Source of the DNA: an uncultured Bacteroidales bacterium
GTDB taxonomy: Bacteria > Bacteroidota > Bacteroidia > Bacteroidales > Bacteroidaceae
Length of the DNA: 34,102 bases
Assembly: GCA_902801425.1 (NCBI GenBank)
Contig: CADCIQ010000031.1
Coordinates: 1 to 34,102 of the forward strand
Direction of reading: 5' to 3'
Shown: positions 1 to 7,990 of the stretch, piece after piece
Layout of the letters: every line of letters starts with the position of its first letter
How positions within the stretch are numbered: the stretch's first letter is position 1
Position numbers and translations under genes: made by a program
The notes under the pieces: model-generated
Told to the model about the DNA's origin: nothing
What the model saw: the letters and a program-made list of their open reading frames with translations, nothing else
Databases searched by the model: none

Positions 1-46
1 TCGATGAATTTCATGGATGCATCTCCGATGCTTGTACTTTACGGAA

Positions 47-149
47 AAATTAATGCGGTATTAATGTGATATTAATGAGATATTATATGTTTTCGCTCTG
101 CGAACCTACATTAATTATCACAAATGACACATCAATGTCGCATTAATTT
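47..149. repeat. Imperfect inverted repeat with ATTAATG iterons
   Basis: The left arm (47-73) carries three spaced copies of ATTAATG. The right arm (123-149) is its approximate reverse complement, ending CGCATTAATTT. The centre is AT-rich. The layout (short spaced units on both sides in opposite orientation) recurs with other sequences at 8634-8697, 19759-20044 and 23022-23172. Confidence 0.6.
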
Positions 150-173
150 CTTCTTGTAGCAAGCGGTTTATTT

Positions 174-191
174 TCGTCGAACTCACGTTAA
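174..191 (+). repeat. Dispersed 18-bp motif TCGTCGAACTCACGTTAA
   Basis: Exact copy of a motif found again at 23502-23519, with one mismatch at 22973-22990 and shorter copies at 27999-28015 (+), 27779-27794 (-) and 334-347 (-). All lie between genes. It is preceded here by a small CTTG-CAAG stem at 154-164. Function unknown. Confidence 0.7.
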
Positions 192-333
192 TTTAAATTC
201 ATTATTAACAATTAGAAACCGAAATCCAAGCGCGGCTAAATGGTACATTGTAAATGGTAAATTGTAAATGGTACATATAGGAAGGCTTGGTTAGGACTTA
301 TGGCAATTCGTTTTTAATATCGCAATAATTTTT

Positions 334-347
334 CGTGAGTTCGATGA
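334..347 (-). repeat. Partial copy of the TCGAACTCACG motif
   Basis: On the minus strand this reads TCATCGAACTCACG, then diverges. It lies 27 bp beyond the stop codon of tadA. Confidence 0.55.
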
Positions 348-373
348 CTTCGCTTTGGGAGGGTTGGGGTGGC

Positions 374-805
374 TCATCTCTTATTCCTGAAAAACTCCTG
401 CATCAACTCCCGACACTCTTCTTCAAGGACACCGCTGACCACCTCTGCCTTTGGATGCAAAGCGTTTGGAGCTATCTTACGATAGCCCCGCTTCTCATCG
501 GGTGCACCATACACTATTCTCGGAATCTGTGCCCAGCCGATAGCTCCGGCACACATAGGACAAGGCTCAACCGTGACATACAATGTGCAATCCGTCAAGT
601 ACTTACCACCAAGGGCATTAGCACCTGCCGTTATTGCCTGCATCTCGGCATGAGCCGTAACATCGCATAGCGTCTCTGTCAGATTATGCGTCCTGGCAAT
701 AATTCTACCACGACACACAAGTATAGCACCAATAGGGATTTCATCCTCCCTGGCTGCTTGCTCTGCCTCAGCAAGAGCCTTACGCATATAATCTTCGTCG
801 GTCAT
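374..805 (-). CDS. tadA: tRNA-specific adenosine deaminase
   Basis: Converts adenosine 34 to inosine in the anticodon of tRNA-Arg(ACG), in the cytoplasm, so that one tRNA can read several codons. The 143-residue protein has the cytidine/deoxycytidylate deaminase zinc site: HAE at residues 52-54 (His zinc ligand, Glu proton shuttle) and PCPMC at 81-85 (two Cys ligands). Length and motifs fit TadA rather than a free cytidine deaminase. The ATG at 805 precedes a normal MTDEDYMRKALAEA-type N-terminus. The gene stands alone, followed leftward by a repeat-containing gap. A guanine deaminase is a less likely alternative. Confidence 0.93.
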   Translation of the reverse strand: MTDEDYMRKALAEAEQAAREDEIPIGAILVCRGRIIARTHNLTETLCDVTAHAEMQAITAGANALGGKYLTDCTLYVTVEPCPMCAGAIGWAQIPRIVYGAPDEKRGYRKIAPNALHPKAEVVSGVLEEECRELMQEFFRNKR

Positions 806-925
806 AATCCTTGGGGTTTAAATGAAAAATGAACAATGAATAATGAAAAATACAAGTTACATTCTTTACTCTGAAGTTGTAATCTGTATTTTATAATTTT
901 TCATTATTCATTTTATAATTTAATT

Positions 926-1777
926 TTACTTCACCAGCACCACCAGATACTTGCTCGTGCTCCAGAAACTCTGTGGGTTATTGATTCTCAGCACATACTG
1001 CTTATTGGCATCACGTATCAACTGATAACTGCTTGCCGGATGCGCGGTCATTACCTTTACCGATTTTGAATAGAGCTTAATCTCCTTCTCAATCCTTATG
1101 TCAATCTTCGTAAAATAGTTCTTGTTGAAGTTCGATTGCAGCACCCTACCCTTCTCATAGATGTTCTGGTTCTGCAACTCCTTCTTTGTGCCAAACACAT
1201 ACCAAGCCGTATTTATCAGCTTATCCTGTGCCGTTATCGTCTCAGTCTTACTTGCTGACTCCTCCTTCAGGGATGCGATGCTTGAGTTAAGGTTTGAAAC
1301 CGTCTGGTCGAGTTCCGCAATATGGATATCCTTCTCCTGAAGTTCCGCCTGAAGTTTCTGCAACTGTGCATCATTCTCCTCAAGTTGCTGAACGAGATTA
1401 TCAATAACGGTCTTGAACTGATCACTTCGCACACTACTCTCACGAACCTGCTGACGCAACTTGGCAATAAGTTCGCGATTGTGCTCCATTATCTCGGTAA
1501 TGCTACGGATATTATCCCGAATCTGTTCAGTCTTATTGGTAGCCTCCCCGCTCTTTATGATAGTCACCATACCCTCGGCAGCATTTATCAGCCTAAAGCC
1601 CTCCTGAATCTCATTCATCGTGCCAAGGATATCATTTATCTCCCTATCCTTGAAATCAATAACCTGCTGAAGGGAATCACGTACCGAGTTATCTTTCTCA
1701 ATAACAGGCGCATCCTTCTTCTCCTGACACGAAGCCAGAAGAAAAACAAATGCCAATATCGAGAAAAATTTCTGCAA
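926..1777 (-). CDS. Coiled-coil lipoprotein, unknown function
   Basis: Protein of 283 residues with a lipoprotein signal (hydrophobic residues 4-14, lipobox LASC, lipidated Cys17), so probably anchored in the envelope. Residues about 30-190 are rich in Glu, Gln, Leu and Ile in heptad-like spacing and look like a long coiled coil. The C-terminal 90 residues are more mixed (Lys, Tyr, Ser) and may form a small globular domain. I recognise no enzyme motif. It lies between tadA and rsmI on the same strand but is separated from both by AT-rich spacers (806-925 and 1778-1891) containing AATGAAAAATGAA-type repeats, so cotranscription is unclear. The function is open. Confidence 0.8.
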   Translation of the reverse strand: MQKFFSILAFVFLLASCQEKKDAPVIEKDNSVRDSLQQVIDFKDREINDILGTMNEIQEGFRLINAAEGMVTIIKSGEATNKTEQIRDNIRSITEIMEHNRELIAKLRQQVRESSVRSDQFKTVIDNLVQQLEENDAQLQKLQAELQEKDIHIAELDQTVSNLNSSIASLKEESASKTETITAQDKLINTAWYVFGTKKELQNQNIYEKGRVLQSNFNKNYFTKIDIRIEKEIKLYSKSVKVMTAHPASSYQLIRDANKQYVLRINNPQSFWSTSKYLVVLVK

Positions 1778-1891
1778 AATTTTTAAATAATTAAATAATA
1801 AAATGAAAAATGAAAAATAATATCATTTACAATTTACCATTTACAATGTACAATTTGTAACTTGTATTGTTCATTTTTCATTATTCATTTT

Positions 1892-2626
1892 TCATTTATT
1901 ATAAGTCCTCGCCGCCTTCTTCTCCGCCTTCTTCCTCTCCTTGAGGATATCGGCATCTATTCCCTGAAGAACGACCACGATCTCGCCTTTCGGCTCTGTC
2001 TCGCGGAAATGCTGTGCAACCTCGGCAAGTGTGCCACGCACGCTCTCCTCGTACATCTTCGAGATTTCACGACACACGCTAACCAGACGATCCTCGCCGA
2101 ACACCTCGCCGAATTGCTCCAAGGTCTTAACCAAGCGTCGTGGTGACTCGTAGAAAATCATGGTGCGAACCTCTTCCTTCAGTTCCTCAAGTCGTGTCTG
2201 ACGACCTTTCTTCTGAGGCAAGAAACCCTCGAAACAGAACCTGTCGCAAGGCAATCCACTTGACACCAGAGCCGGAGTGAAAGCCGTAGCACCTGGCAAA
2301 GTCTGCACCGTTATACCGGCAGCAGCAGCCTCCCTTACGAGGAAAAAGCCCGGGTCGCTGATACCGGGAGTACCAGCATCAGTAATGAGACAGATCGTCT
2401 GACCTGCCTTCAGTCTTTCCACGACACCAGCCGATGCACCATGTTCATTGAACTTATGGTGCGCCATCAGCTTTTTGCCTTCGATCTCAAAATGCTTCAG
2501 AAGGATGCCCGAAGTACGAGTATCCTCACAGAGAATCACGTCCGCCTCTTTCAGAAGACGGATAGCGCGAAATGTCATATCTTCCATATTTCCCACAGGT
2601 GTGGGAACCAAGTATAATATACCCAT
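1892..2626 (-). CDS. rsmI: 16S rRNA (cytidine-1402 2'-O) methyltransferase
   Basis: Adds the 2'-O-methyl group to C1402 in the decoding centre of 16S rRNA, using S-adenosylmethionine. The 244-residue protein has the tetrapyrrole-methylase fold signatures of this family: [13 protein letters not shown] near the N-terminus, EDTRTSG at about 35-41, and [11 protein letters not shown] at about 83-93, followed by LPG and FEGFLP. It is shorter than the E. coli enzyme (about 286 residues) but ends in a basic Lys-rich tail. The ATG at 2626 sits about 40 bp downstream of a well-formed promoter (2667-2697), and the gene diverges from tdk. Confidence 0.94.
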   Translation of the reverse strand: MGILYLVPTPVGNMEDMTFRAIRLLKEADVILCEDTRTSGILLKHFEIEGKKLMAHHKFNEHGASAGVVERLKAGQTICLITDAGTPGISDPGFFLVREAAAAGITVQTLPGATAFTPALVSSGLPCDRFCFEGFLPQKKGRQTRLEELKEEVRTMIFYESPRRLVKTLEQFGEVFGEDRLVSVCREISKMYEESVRGTLAEVAQHFRETEPKGEIVVVLQGIDADILKERKKAEKKAARTYNK

Positions 2627-2666
2627 AAAACAAGCACAAATATATATACGTGTATATTTTCAAAGA

Positions 2667-2697
2667 CAAAGATAGTGTTTTTTCCTCAATCTGCAAA
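2667..2697 (-). promoter_or_regulatory. Promoter of rsmI
   Basis: On the minus strand: TTTG (2694-2697), 19 bp spacer, TATCTTTG (2667-2674). This matches the Bacteroidetes sigma-ABfr consensus TTTG-N19..21-TAnnTTTG exactly. Confidence 0.8.
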
Positions 2698-2712
2698 AAA
2701 TCAGCCCATTTC

Positions 2713-2744
2713 TTTGCTTTTTTTAAAAGTATTAATTACTTTTG
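2713..2744 (+). promoter_or_regulatory. Promoter of tdk
   Basis: TTTG at 2713-2716, 20 bp spacer, TACTTTTG at 2737-2744: an exact fit to the Bacteroidetes consensus. It lies downstream of the longest possible start of the tdk frame (2675), so it decides the start in favour of the ATG at 2753 and predicts a very short or absent 5' leader. Confidence 0.82.
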
Positions 2745-2752
2745 TACCCAAT

Positions 2753-3358
2753 ATGACACAAGACCTAACAGGGGAGTCACACCAGCCCGGAAGAATTGAA
2801 GTGGTGTGCGGATCTATGTTCTCTGGCAAGACCGAGGAGCTTATCCGTAGAATGAAGCGAGCTCGATTCGCCCGTCAGCGACTCGTCATATTCAAGCCAG
2901 CTATGGACACTCGCTACTCCGAAGAGGATGTGGTGAGCCACGACCACAATGCCATTCCCTCCACGCCCGTCAAGACATCAGCCGAGATTCTTGAGAAGGC
3001 AGGCGATGTGGATGTGGTTGGCATAGACGAGGCTCAGTTCTTCGATGAAGGCATCGTAAGCGTATGCGACACCCTTGCCTCACGCGGTGTCCGCGTCATC
3101 GTTGCAGGTCTCGACATGGACTACCAATGCAAGCCGTTTGGCGCTATGCCTCAGTTACTTGCCATTGCCGATGATGTTCTGAAGGTGCATGCCATCTGCA
3201 TTCGTTGCGGTCGTAACGCATACGTCAGCCATCGTAAGGTTGATATTGACGGTCTGGTGCTCTTAGGCGAGAAAATGGAATACGAGCCTCTTTGTCGCGA
3301 ATGTTACCGAAAGGAACAGGCACGCGTCAAGGGGTATGTGTCAAAGTTGTTTGAATAG
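2753..3358 (+). CDS. tdk: Thymidine kinase, type II
   Basis: Phosphorylates thymidine to dTMP with ATP in the pyrimidine salvage pathway. The 201-residue protein has the P-loop GSMFSGKT at residues 20-27, the acidic IDEAQF element (Glu93 the likely catalytic base), the AGLDMDY segment at 118-124, and the four-Cys structural zinc site (Cys149, Cys152, Cys181, Cys184). The frame is open up to 2675, but the consensus promoter at 2713-2744 lies inside that extension and the extra 26 residues do not look like the family, so the ATG at 2753 is chosen. It diverges from rsmI. Confidence 0.94.
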   Translation: MTQDLTGESHQPGRIEVVCGSMFSGKTEELIRRMKRARFARQRLVIFKPAMDTRYSEEDVVSHDHNAIPSTPVKTSAEILEKAGDVDVVGIDEAQFFDEGIVSVCDTLASRGVRVIVAGLDMDYQCKPFGAMPQLLAIADDVLKVHAICIRCGRNAYVSHRKVDIDGLVLLGEKMEYEPLCRECYRKEQARVKGYVSKLFE

Positions 3359-3364
3359 AGAAAG

Positions 3365-3425
3365 CCCCTCACCCGCCCTTCGGGCACCCTCTCCCGTAGG
3401 GCGAGGGAAAAGTTACATTTGTTCG
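3365..3425 (+). repeat. Half copy (left arm) of the GC-rich palindrome
   Basis: CCCCTCACCCGCCC followed by CTCTCCC, GGGCGAGGG, and then AGTTACATTTGTTCGCG: the left arm of the palindrome found in full at 9661-9817, 14977-15120 and 21641-21789. No right arm follows. Instead an AATTGTTAATT-type repeat fills 3433-3480 up to the next gene. Confidence 0.75.
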
Positions 3426-3485
3426 CGAAAGGCATGTTAATTGTTAATTATTAATTGTTAATTTTTAATTGTTAATTTAAAACTT

Positions 3486-4586
3486 GTGTTAGAAAAGAAA
3501 ATAACCTTCGACAGATTCATCCGCTGGATAGTCATTGGCGGAATAATCGCTCTATCGCTCTTCATACTCAACTATCTGAGCGCAGTACTCTTGCCATTCT
3601 TCATAGCATGGGTAATGGCATACCTCATGTACCCCGTCGTCATCTTCTTCGAGAAGCGACTGCACGTCAAGGTGAGAGCCGTAAGCATCATCCTCGCCTT
3701 GCTGACGGTCATAGCCGTGCTCTCAGGGGTCATATACCTCATCATCCCGCCGATGATTGAGCAGTTCTCCACCTTCACCCGACTTGCCACCAGCTATCTG
3801 CATCAGGCAGCACACATCAACAGCATACCTGAAGCCATATCAAAATGGGTAAACGAGAATTCTGCCGAAATAGAGAAATACCTGAAGAGCGATGATTTCA
3901 CCCAGACCATTAAGGATGCCATGCCAAAGGTATTCAGCTTTATAGGACACACCTGGAGCGTAGTAATGAGCATAGCAGCATCATGTATCGTACTCCTCTA
4001 TATGTTCTTCATCTTGCTCGACTATGAGTATCTTTCAAAGAACTGGATACGCATCTTCCCTAAGTCCACTCACCATTTCTGGCAGGAACTTGCACAGGAT
4101 GCTGCCAATGCCCTCAACGCATACGTGCGCGGACAATGCCTCGTAGCCCTCACTATGGGCATACTGTTCTGCATAGGCTTCACCATCATCGGGTTCCCAA
4201 TGGCCATAGGTCTCGGCATTCTCATCGGCATTCTCGACCTCGTGCCTTATCTCCACACCTTTGCCCTCATCCCGACAGCCTTCCTCGCAGGTCTCAAGGC
4301 TCTCGACACAGGACAGAGTTTCTGGGTGGTATTTGGTCTTGCCCTCCTCGTCTTTGCCGTCGTACAGGTCATTATTGATATGGTGGTAACTCCGAAGATC
4401 ATGGGCAAGCAGATGGGGCTCAACCCTGCCGTCCTGCTTCTCTCCCTCTCCGTATGGGGCGCACTACTCGGCTTCATAGGTCTCATCGTAGCCCTGCCAC
4501 TCACCACGCTCGTAATGGCATACTGGCAACGCTATGTAACGAAGGAAGAGCAGCAAGAAGAAAAGCCAGACGAGCAAAGTGCCTGA
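3486..4586 (+). CDS. AI-2E family transporter (permease)
   Basis: Integral inner-membrane protein of 366 residues of the AI-2E/TqsA family (PF01594). Members have been linked to export of autoinducer-2 or other small molecules and, in some cases, to Na+/H+ exchange. The substrate here cannot be told. Hydrophobic segments lie at about residues 15-40, 40-55, 62-90, 155-180, 210-250, 250-275, 280-310 and 320-350, with the soluble stretch (about 95-150) between the early and middle helices typical of the family. The tail is hydrophilic (EEQQEEKPDEQSA). The start is GTG at 3486. The only in-frame ATG nearby lies inside the first membrane region. No consensus promoter is seen, the upstream gap being repeat-filled. 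Confidence 0.88.
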   Translation: MLEKKITFDRFIRWIVIGGIIALSLFILNYLSAVLLPFFIAWVMAYLMYPVVIFFEKRLHVKVRAVSIILALLTVIAVLSGVIYLIIPPMIEQFSTFTRLATSYLHQAAHINSIPEAISKWVNENSAEIEKYLKSDDFTQTIKDAMPKVFSFIGHTWSVVMSIAASCIVLLYMFFILLDYEYLSKNWIRIFPKSTHHFWQELAQDAANALNAYVRGQCLVALTMGILFCIGFTIIGFPMAIGLGILIGILDLVPYLHTFALIPTAFLAGLKALDTGQSFWVVFGLALLVFAVVQVIIDMVVTPKIMGKQMGLNPAVLLLSLSVWGALLGFIGLIVALPLTTLVMAYWQRYVTKEEQQEEKPDEQSA

Positions 4587-4653
4587 CTTTCCGTTACGCA
4601 AAAGCGCCCCATTTAGTTAATTTTAGTTAACAGGCAAACAAATCATAATCAAA

Positions 4654-4687
4654 GTTGCTCGATTCTGAATAAAAATGAGTACCTTTG
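4654..4687 (+). promoter_or_regulatory. Promoter of tRNA-Lys
   Basis: GTTG at 4654-4657 (weak -33), 22 bp, then TACCTTTG at 4680-4687 (exact -7). The tRNA starts 34 bp further on. Confidence 0.65.
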
Positions 4688-4721
4688 CACCCGCATTCTG
4701 AAAATGAGTGCTGAAAACGGA

Positions 4722-4794
4722 GATCCGCTAGCTCAGTCGGTAGAGCATCACACTTTTAATGTGGGGGTCTTGGGTTCGAACCCCAAGCGGATCA
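4722..4794 (+). tRNA. tRNA-Lys (anticodon TTT)
   Basis: A 73-nt cloverleaf. Acceptor stem GATCCGC pairs with GCGGATC (4787-4793), with A as discriminator at 4794. D-arm GCTCAGTCGGTAGAGC, anticodon loop CTTTTAA giving TTT, extra loop GGGGTC region, T-arm with GGTTCGAACCCC. The 3' CCA is not encoded. Confidence 0.97.
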
Positions 4795-4795
4795 C

Positions 4796-4824
4796 AAGGG
4801 ATGGTTTTAAGCCATCCCTTTTTT
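4796..4824 (+). terminator. Intrinsic terminator of tRNA-Lys
   Basis: The stem AAGGGATGGT (4796-4805) pairs with GCCATCCCTT (4811-4820), one G-T pair, followed by a run of T. Confidence 0.88.
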
Positions 4825-4874
4825 CATTTCTACGGCACACACCTCAGGGCTTACCTTCGGGAAGGGAACATGAA

Positions 4875-4911
4875 AAATAAAGGGAGGCGGAATTAACCGT
4901 CTCCCTTATTT
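4875..4911 (-). terminator. Terminator of the first M64 gene
   Basis: On the minus strand AAATAAGGGAGACGG (4897-4911) pairs with the segment at 4875-4890 around the loop TTAATT, just 7 bp after the stop codon of the peptidase gene. A T-rich stretch follows. It may also stop traffic from the tRNA side. Confidence 0.75.
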
Positions 4912-4917
4912 CATTCA

Positions 4918-6669
4918 CTATTCAACTTTTACAATTATCCTTGGCTTACCAAGTGGCTTGAACGCAGAAGAACGCTTGGCTGGTGCCCTGCGCTTGCTTG
5001 ATGCGCTCGCCTTGGCTTCCTCAAGGTCGAAAGCCACGAAATCGGCATTACTGGACTTCCATTTATCGCCTAATGCTATCTTCATGCAACGCTTGTAAAT
5101 CATCACGCGACCAGCTACGTTGAAACCATCGATATTATCGTTCATGATGCTGTTGAACGTAGGGCGATAGACATCCTTAACATATCCGGCAGCACCCTCA
5201 TAGCAGCCCAGTCTCTCAAAGACGTATCGGCTATCAGAGGCAAAGTTTGCCCAATATGATTTCGTTACGTCACTATCCAAGGCAATGTTCCTGCTAAAAC
5301 CAAACTCCTGCCATTCCTGAAAATGTCTCTTATCAGCATCCGACATTTTTCCGTTTTCCTCACTACAGTATTCGTCAGCAAGTTTGGCAAAGCCATGACC
5401 AACAGCCTCATGACAAAGCACTTCGGGGAACTCCGTCCCTGGCTCCGTGGATTCTATAAGTGGAACGTATGCAATGGACATTCCGTTAGGAACATCAGAT
5501 TGCTTACGGTCGGTGTACATAGAGCAAGTACCCGCATATCTGCCATCGTTGATGAGAACTATCACAACCGCATCGTTAATACGCCCCTCACCAATTGCCT
5601 TACTCGCATATTCAGCCACCCTATCGTCGTCACCTTGTATCTCGGTAGAGGATGCGCTTGTAAACTTTGAGCCGAATGCCGTAGTCGTGTAGTTTGAGAA
5701 ATAGCCATCGTAAGAAACTGCCGTAACCTCATACACATCAAAGTAATTCCTCAAAGTCTTCATAGGATGCAGCGAGAAGAGGGCATCAACAGCCCTATTG
5801 GCAGCCTCACGAAACTTACCATTCGCTATATCCCTATCCACGAATCCATCGCCCAGGATAACGACAGGAACGCCATTTCCTACAGTATGTTTCTGGAGCT
5901 GAGTCACCTTACCGTCTTCCGTCTCCATATCCTTAGAATGATAGATGTTAGCAGGTGGCTGAACAACAGCCATTTCCTCTGACAACATTCTGGAATCTTC
6001 TCCTATGCCCAAACGGAAATATCCAGTACGCACGCTTGAACCAAGGTTAGGATCTATCACGATTTCAAACTCATGTTCTTCCTCTTCAGTTTTCACCTTA
6101 GCTCTGGTCAAAGGCTTGACACACATCGCCTTGCTTTCCACTGTCTGTGATTGCGCCTTGGCCTTCCCCATCCCGATCATTTCAGCGAAATCGCTGTTAA
6201 TGTCATAATATAGGTTTACCGAACTATATACATCAGCCTTTGTAGTTACGATAATATGCAGGGTATCGCCCATCGCATCAGCCTCATAGTTGAGGGTTTC
6301 TACCCTGAAAACAGGTTCATGAGTAACTGTCACATCCACGCTCTTTGTGCCAGCCTCGTTTGATGAGGTAATGGAGAAGGTATAGTCCACATCATCATTG
6401 GTACAGTTATAGTCATTCGCCTTTATCACGATATTATTAGTACCACTACCTCCCGATGTCCGTGAAATAGAGAGCCTTGAATCAGGCTTATTAATCGTCC
6501 AGCTGTCAGAGGCAGAGAAAGTCAAGGTCTCACCATTCCTTATGTCGTATGGCAAGGTGATGGAATAGCCTTTCTCCATATCGAAGGTAGGAGCCGTAGG
6601 ATCTTCCTTACACCCAGCGAGCGCAAGTATGAACAAAGGCAAGAATAGGAGTTTGTACCCGGTTTTCAT
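4918..6669 (-). CDS. M64-type (IgA peptidase family) lipoprotein with HEAVGH zinc motif
   Basis: Probable surface or periplasmic metallopeptidase of 583 residues. Lipobox LALAGC gives lipidated Cys20. Residues about 30-120 resemble a BACON/Ig-like domain (SWTINKPDSRLSISRTSG). Residues about 240-540 form the M64 peptidase domain: VVILGDGFVDRDI (269-281), HPMKTLRNYFDVYEVTAVSYDG, then HEAVGHGFAKLADEY from residue 420. The zinc helix reads H-E-A-V-G-H, one residue longer than the HEFGH of the paralogue at 20410. The tail is basic. The start at 6669 fits the signal peptide and the promoter at 6717-6724. The substrate is unknown, and IgA cleavage should not be assumed. Confidence 0.85.
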   Translation of the reverse strand: MKTGYKLLFLPLFILALAGCKEDPTAPTFDMEKGYSITLPYDIRNGETLTFSASDSWTINKPDSRLSISRTSGGSGTNNIVIKANDYNCTNDDVDYTFSITSSNEAGTKSVDVTVTHEPVFRVETLNYEADAMGDTLHIIVTTKADVYSSVNLYYDINSDFAEMIGMGKAKAQSQTVESKAMCVKPLTRAKVKTEEEEHEFEIVIDPNLGSSVRTGYFRLGIGEDSRMLSEEMAVVQPPANIYHSKDMETEDGKVTQLQKHTVGNGVPVVILGDGFVDRDIANGKFREAANRAVDALFSLHPMKTLRNYFDVYEVTAVSYDGYFSNYTTTAFGSKFTSASSTEIQGDDDRVAEYASKAIGEGRINDAVVIVLINDGRYAGTCSMYTDRKQSDVPNGMSIAYVPLIESTEPGTEFPEVLCHEAVGHGFAKLADEYCSEENGKMSDADKRHFQEWQEFGFSRNIALDSDVTKSYWANFASDSRYVFERLGCYEGAAGYVKDVYRPTFNSIMNDNIDGFNVAGRVMIYKRCMKIALGDKWKSSNADFVAFDLEEAKASASSKRRAPAKRSSAFKPLGKPRIIVKVE

Positions 6670-6716
6670 ATCAATCTATGTTATTAAATGTTTTTGCGAA
6701 AATAGAATAACGATTG

Positions 6717-6724
6717 CAAAGATA
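6717..6724 (-). promoter_or_regulatory. -7 element of the first M64 gene
   Basis: TATCTTTG on the minus strand. About 40 bp around it (6712-6755) is nearly identical to the region upstream of the second M64 gene (20337-20375), both reading GATTTCTC, then TTTTCTTG, then AATATCTTTGCAATCGTTAT. The -33 box is poorly defined. Confidence 0.75.
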
Positions 6725-6969
6725 TTACAAGAAAACGAGAAATCACTCTTTTTTCTGCATTTTAACTTTATTTACAATAAGATTATAGACATTTCATCCA
6801 AATCCCACTGCAAAGTTACAACACTCTCATTGCGGTTCACGAATGTTTTGCAAGATTTTTTTCATTGAATTCGCGTTAAATATTCATGGATTAATCTGAC
6901 ATTTTTGCCAATAAACCGACATCACACCTTTTTTAACTATAAAAATTTATGGAATTACGAAAAAAAACT

Positions 6970-6977
6970 TAACTTTG
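6970..6977 (+). promoter_or_regulatory. -7 element of the DUF4923 gene
   Basis: TAACTTTG, an exact TAnnTTTG. The expected -33 position holds only TTTA/TTAT. It implies a 5' leader of about 145 nt before the ATG at 7130. Confidence 0.65.
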
Positions 6978-6984
6978 CACTCTG

Positions 6985-7129
6985 AAAGTTAATAGTGAAT
7001 AGTTAATAGTGAATAATAGTAAATACTGGTAGCCACCAGAACAAGGCACTCCACAATGGCATTAGCCTGTATTATTCACTAAGTATTATTCTCTATTCAC
7101 TATTCGTTATTCACTTTAATTGGAACGAT
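6985..7129 (+). other. Long leader with inverted AATAGTGAAT repeats
   Basis: Between promoter and start codon, copies of AATAGTGAATA-type sequence at 6989-7018 are mirrored by ATTATTCACT and CTATTCACTATT at 7071-7113, so a long imperfect hairpin can form. Inside it is a small perfect hairpin, CTGGT-AGCC-ACCAG (7027-7040). The rest of the 6670-7129 gap is AT-rich, with a degenerate copy of the dispersed motif (TTGAATTCGCGTTAA, about 6865-6879). Confidence 0.5.
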
Positions 7130-7813
7130 ATGAAAAAAGTAACTTATTCCATTGCCGTAGCTCTTTGCTGCGAACTCCTCACAAGCTGCGGCTTCGGTAC
7201 AACAGGTACAGCAACAACTGACAACTCATCATCTTCTGTAGGTGCCGGAGATATTCTTGGCGCAATCCTAACTAATTCAGCTGGTGGCTCAACAGCAGCA
7301 AACACAGGCAACGTACTCAGCGATATCATCTCAGTTTTTGCAGGTGACATTCTCACAAACAAGAACACACTCGTAGGCACTTGGAACTATCAAAAGCCTT
7401 GCGTACAGTTTGAGAGCGAGAGCCTTCTTGCAAAGGCTGGTGGTACACTCGTATCCAATAAGGCAGAGGCAACACTTGAGGCTTACTATCAGAAAATCGG
7501 CATCAAGCCAGGTTCTTGTAAGTTTGTATTCGGTAGCGACAACACCCTTAAGTACACTATCGGAAGCAAAACTATGCAAGGCACATATTCCTTTGACTCA
7601 AGCAAGAAGACCGTGACCATCACAACCGCCCTCGGTAATAAGGTAACGGCATACGTAAGTATCTCAGGCACAGCTATGGGTCTGACATTCGATGCAAGCA
7701 AGCTCCTTACCCTTATCAGCTCAGCCTCAACCGTTTCTTCAAGCCTCAGCTCAATATCTGCTGTCGCAAGCAATTACAGCGGTATGAAGCTCGGATTTGA
7801 GTTCTCTAAGTAA
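7130..7813 (+). CDS. DUF4923 family lipoprotein
   Basis: Envelope lipoprotein of 227 residues. Signal peptide with lipobox LLTSC (Cys20), then a Gly/Ser/Thr/Ala-rich linker (about 21-62), and a C-terminal domain that begins NTLVGTWNYQKPCVQFESESLLAKAGG. That start, with TLKYTIGSKTMQGTYSFDSSKKTVTI further on, matches the lipocalin-like DUF4923 proteins of Bacteroides and Prevotella as I know them. No enzyme motif is seen, and a binding role in the envelope is a guess. The gene has its own promoter (6970-6977), an unusually long leader with inverted repeats, and a strong terminator (7832-7877), so it is monocistronic. Confidence 0.82.
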   Translation: MKKVTYSIAVALCCELLTSCGFGTTGTATTDNSSSSVGAGDILGAILTNSAGGSTAANTGNVLSDIISVFAGDILTNKNTLVGTWNYQKPCVQFESESLLAKAGGTLVSNKAEATLEAYYQKIGIKPGSCKFVFGSDNTLKYTIGSKTMQGTYSFDSSKKTVTITTALGNKVTAYVSISGTAMGLTFDASKLLTLISSASTVSSSLSSISAVASNYSGMKLGFEFSK

Positions 7814-7831
7814 ACCCGATATACCATTTCA

Positions 7832-7877
7832 CATAAGCCCTCGTTACCTTCGTTGGTGGCGGGGCTTATGACTTTTT
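7832..7877 (+). terminator. Intrinsic terminator of the DUF4923 gene
   Basis: CATAAGCCC (7832-7840) pairs with GGGCTTATG (7862-7870), with further pairing inside around a TTCGTT loop. ACTTTTT follows. Confidence 0.8.
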
Positions 7878-7929
7878 CATCAAGTTTACGCAAAAAAAAT
7901 AGTCGTTCCGCAAATAATGACATAGTTAT

Positions 7930-7960
7930 TTTGCCGTTTGCATTATTTTTGCTATCTTTG
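7930..7960 (+). promoter_or_regulatory. Promoter of the gene at 7991
   Basis: TTTG at 7930-7933, 19 bp, TATCTTTG at 7953-7960: an exact match to the consensus. It lies within the upstream extension of the reading frame (open from 7853) and so supports the ATG at 7991. Confidence 0.8.
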
Positions 7961-7990
7961 CGGAAAAATAAAAACAAACAATTAAACAAT

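Larger units (their letters stand above)
1..373. other. Gene-free stretch with repeats
   Basis: I see no credible gene here. The stretch holds an imperfect inverted repeat (47-149), one copy of a dispersed 18-bp motif (174-191), a partial inverted copy (334-347), and an AT-rich tract at about 241-280 built from repeats of the type GGTAAATTGTAAAT, common between genes in Bacteroidales. Nothing resembling a promoter for tadA is needed, since that gene runs the other way and ends at 374. Confidence 0.6.

Noticed and set aside
2675-2752. N-terminal extension of thymidine kinase
   Set aside because: The promoter TTTG-20-TACTTTTG lies within it, so the extension cannot be translated from that transcript.
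3414-3421. TACATTTG as promoter of the AI-2E family gene
   Set aside because: It is part of the palindromic repeat arm (also at about 9713), and no TTTG lies at -33.
7853-7990. N-terminal extension of the coiled-coil protein
   Set aside because: It overlaps the preceding terminator and the gene's own promoter.
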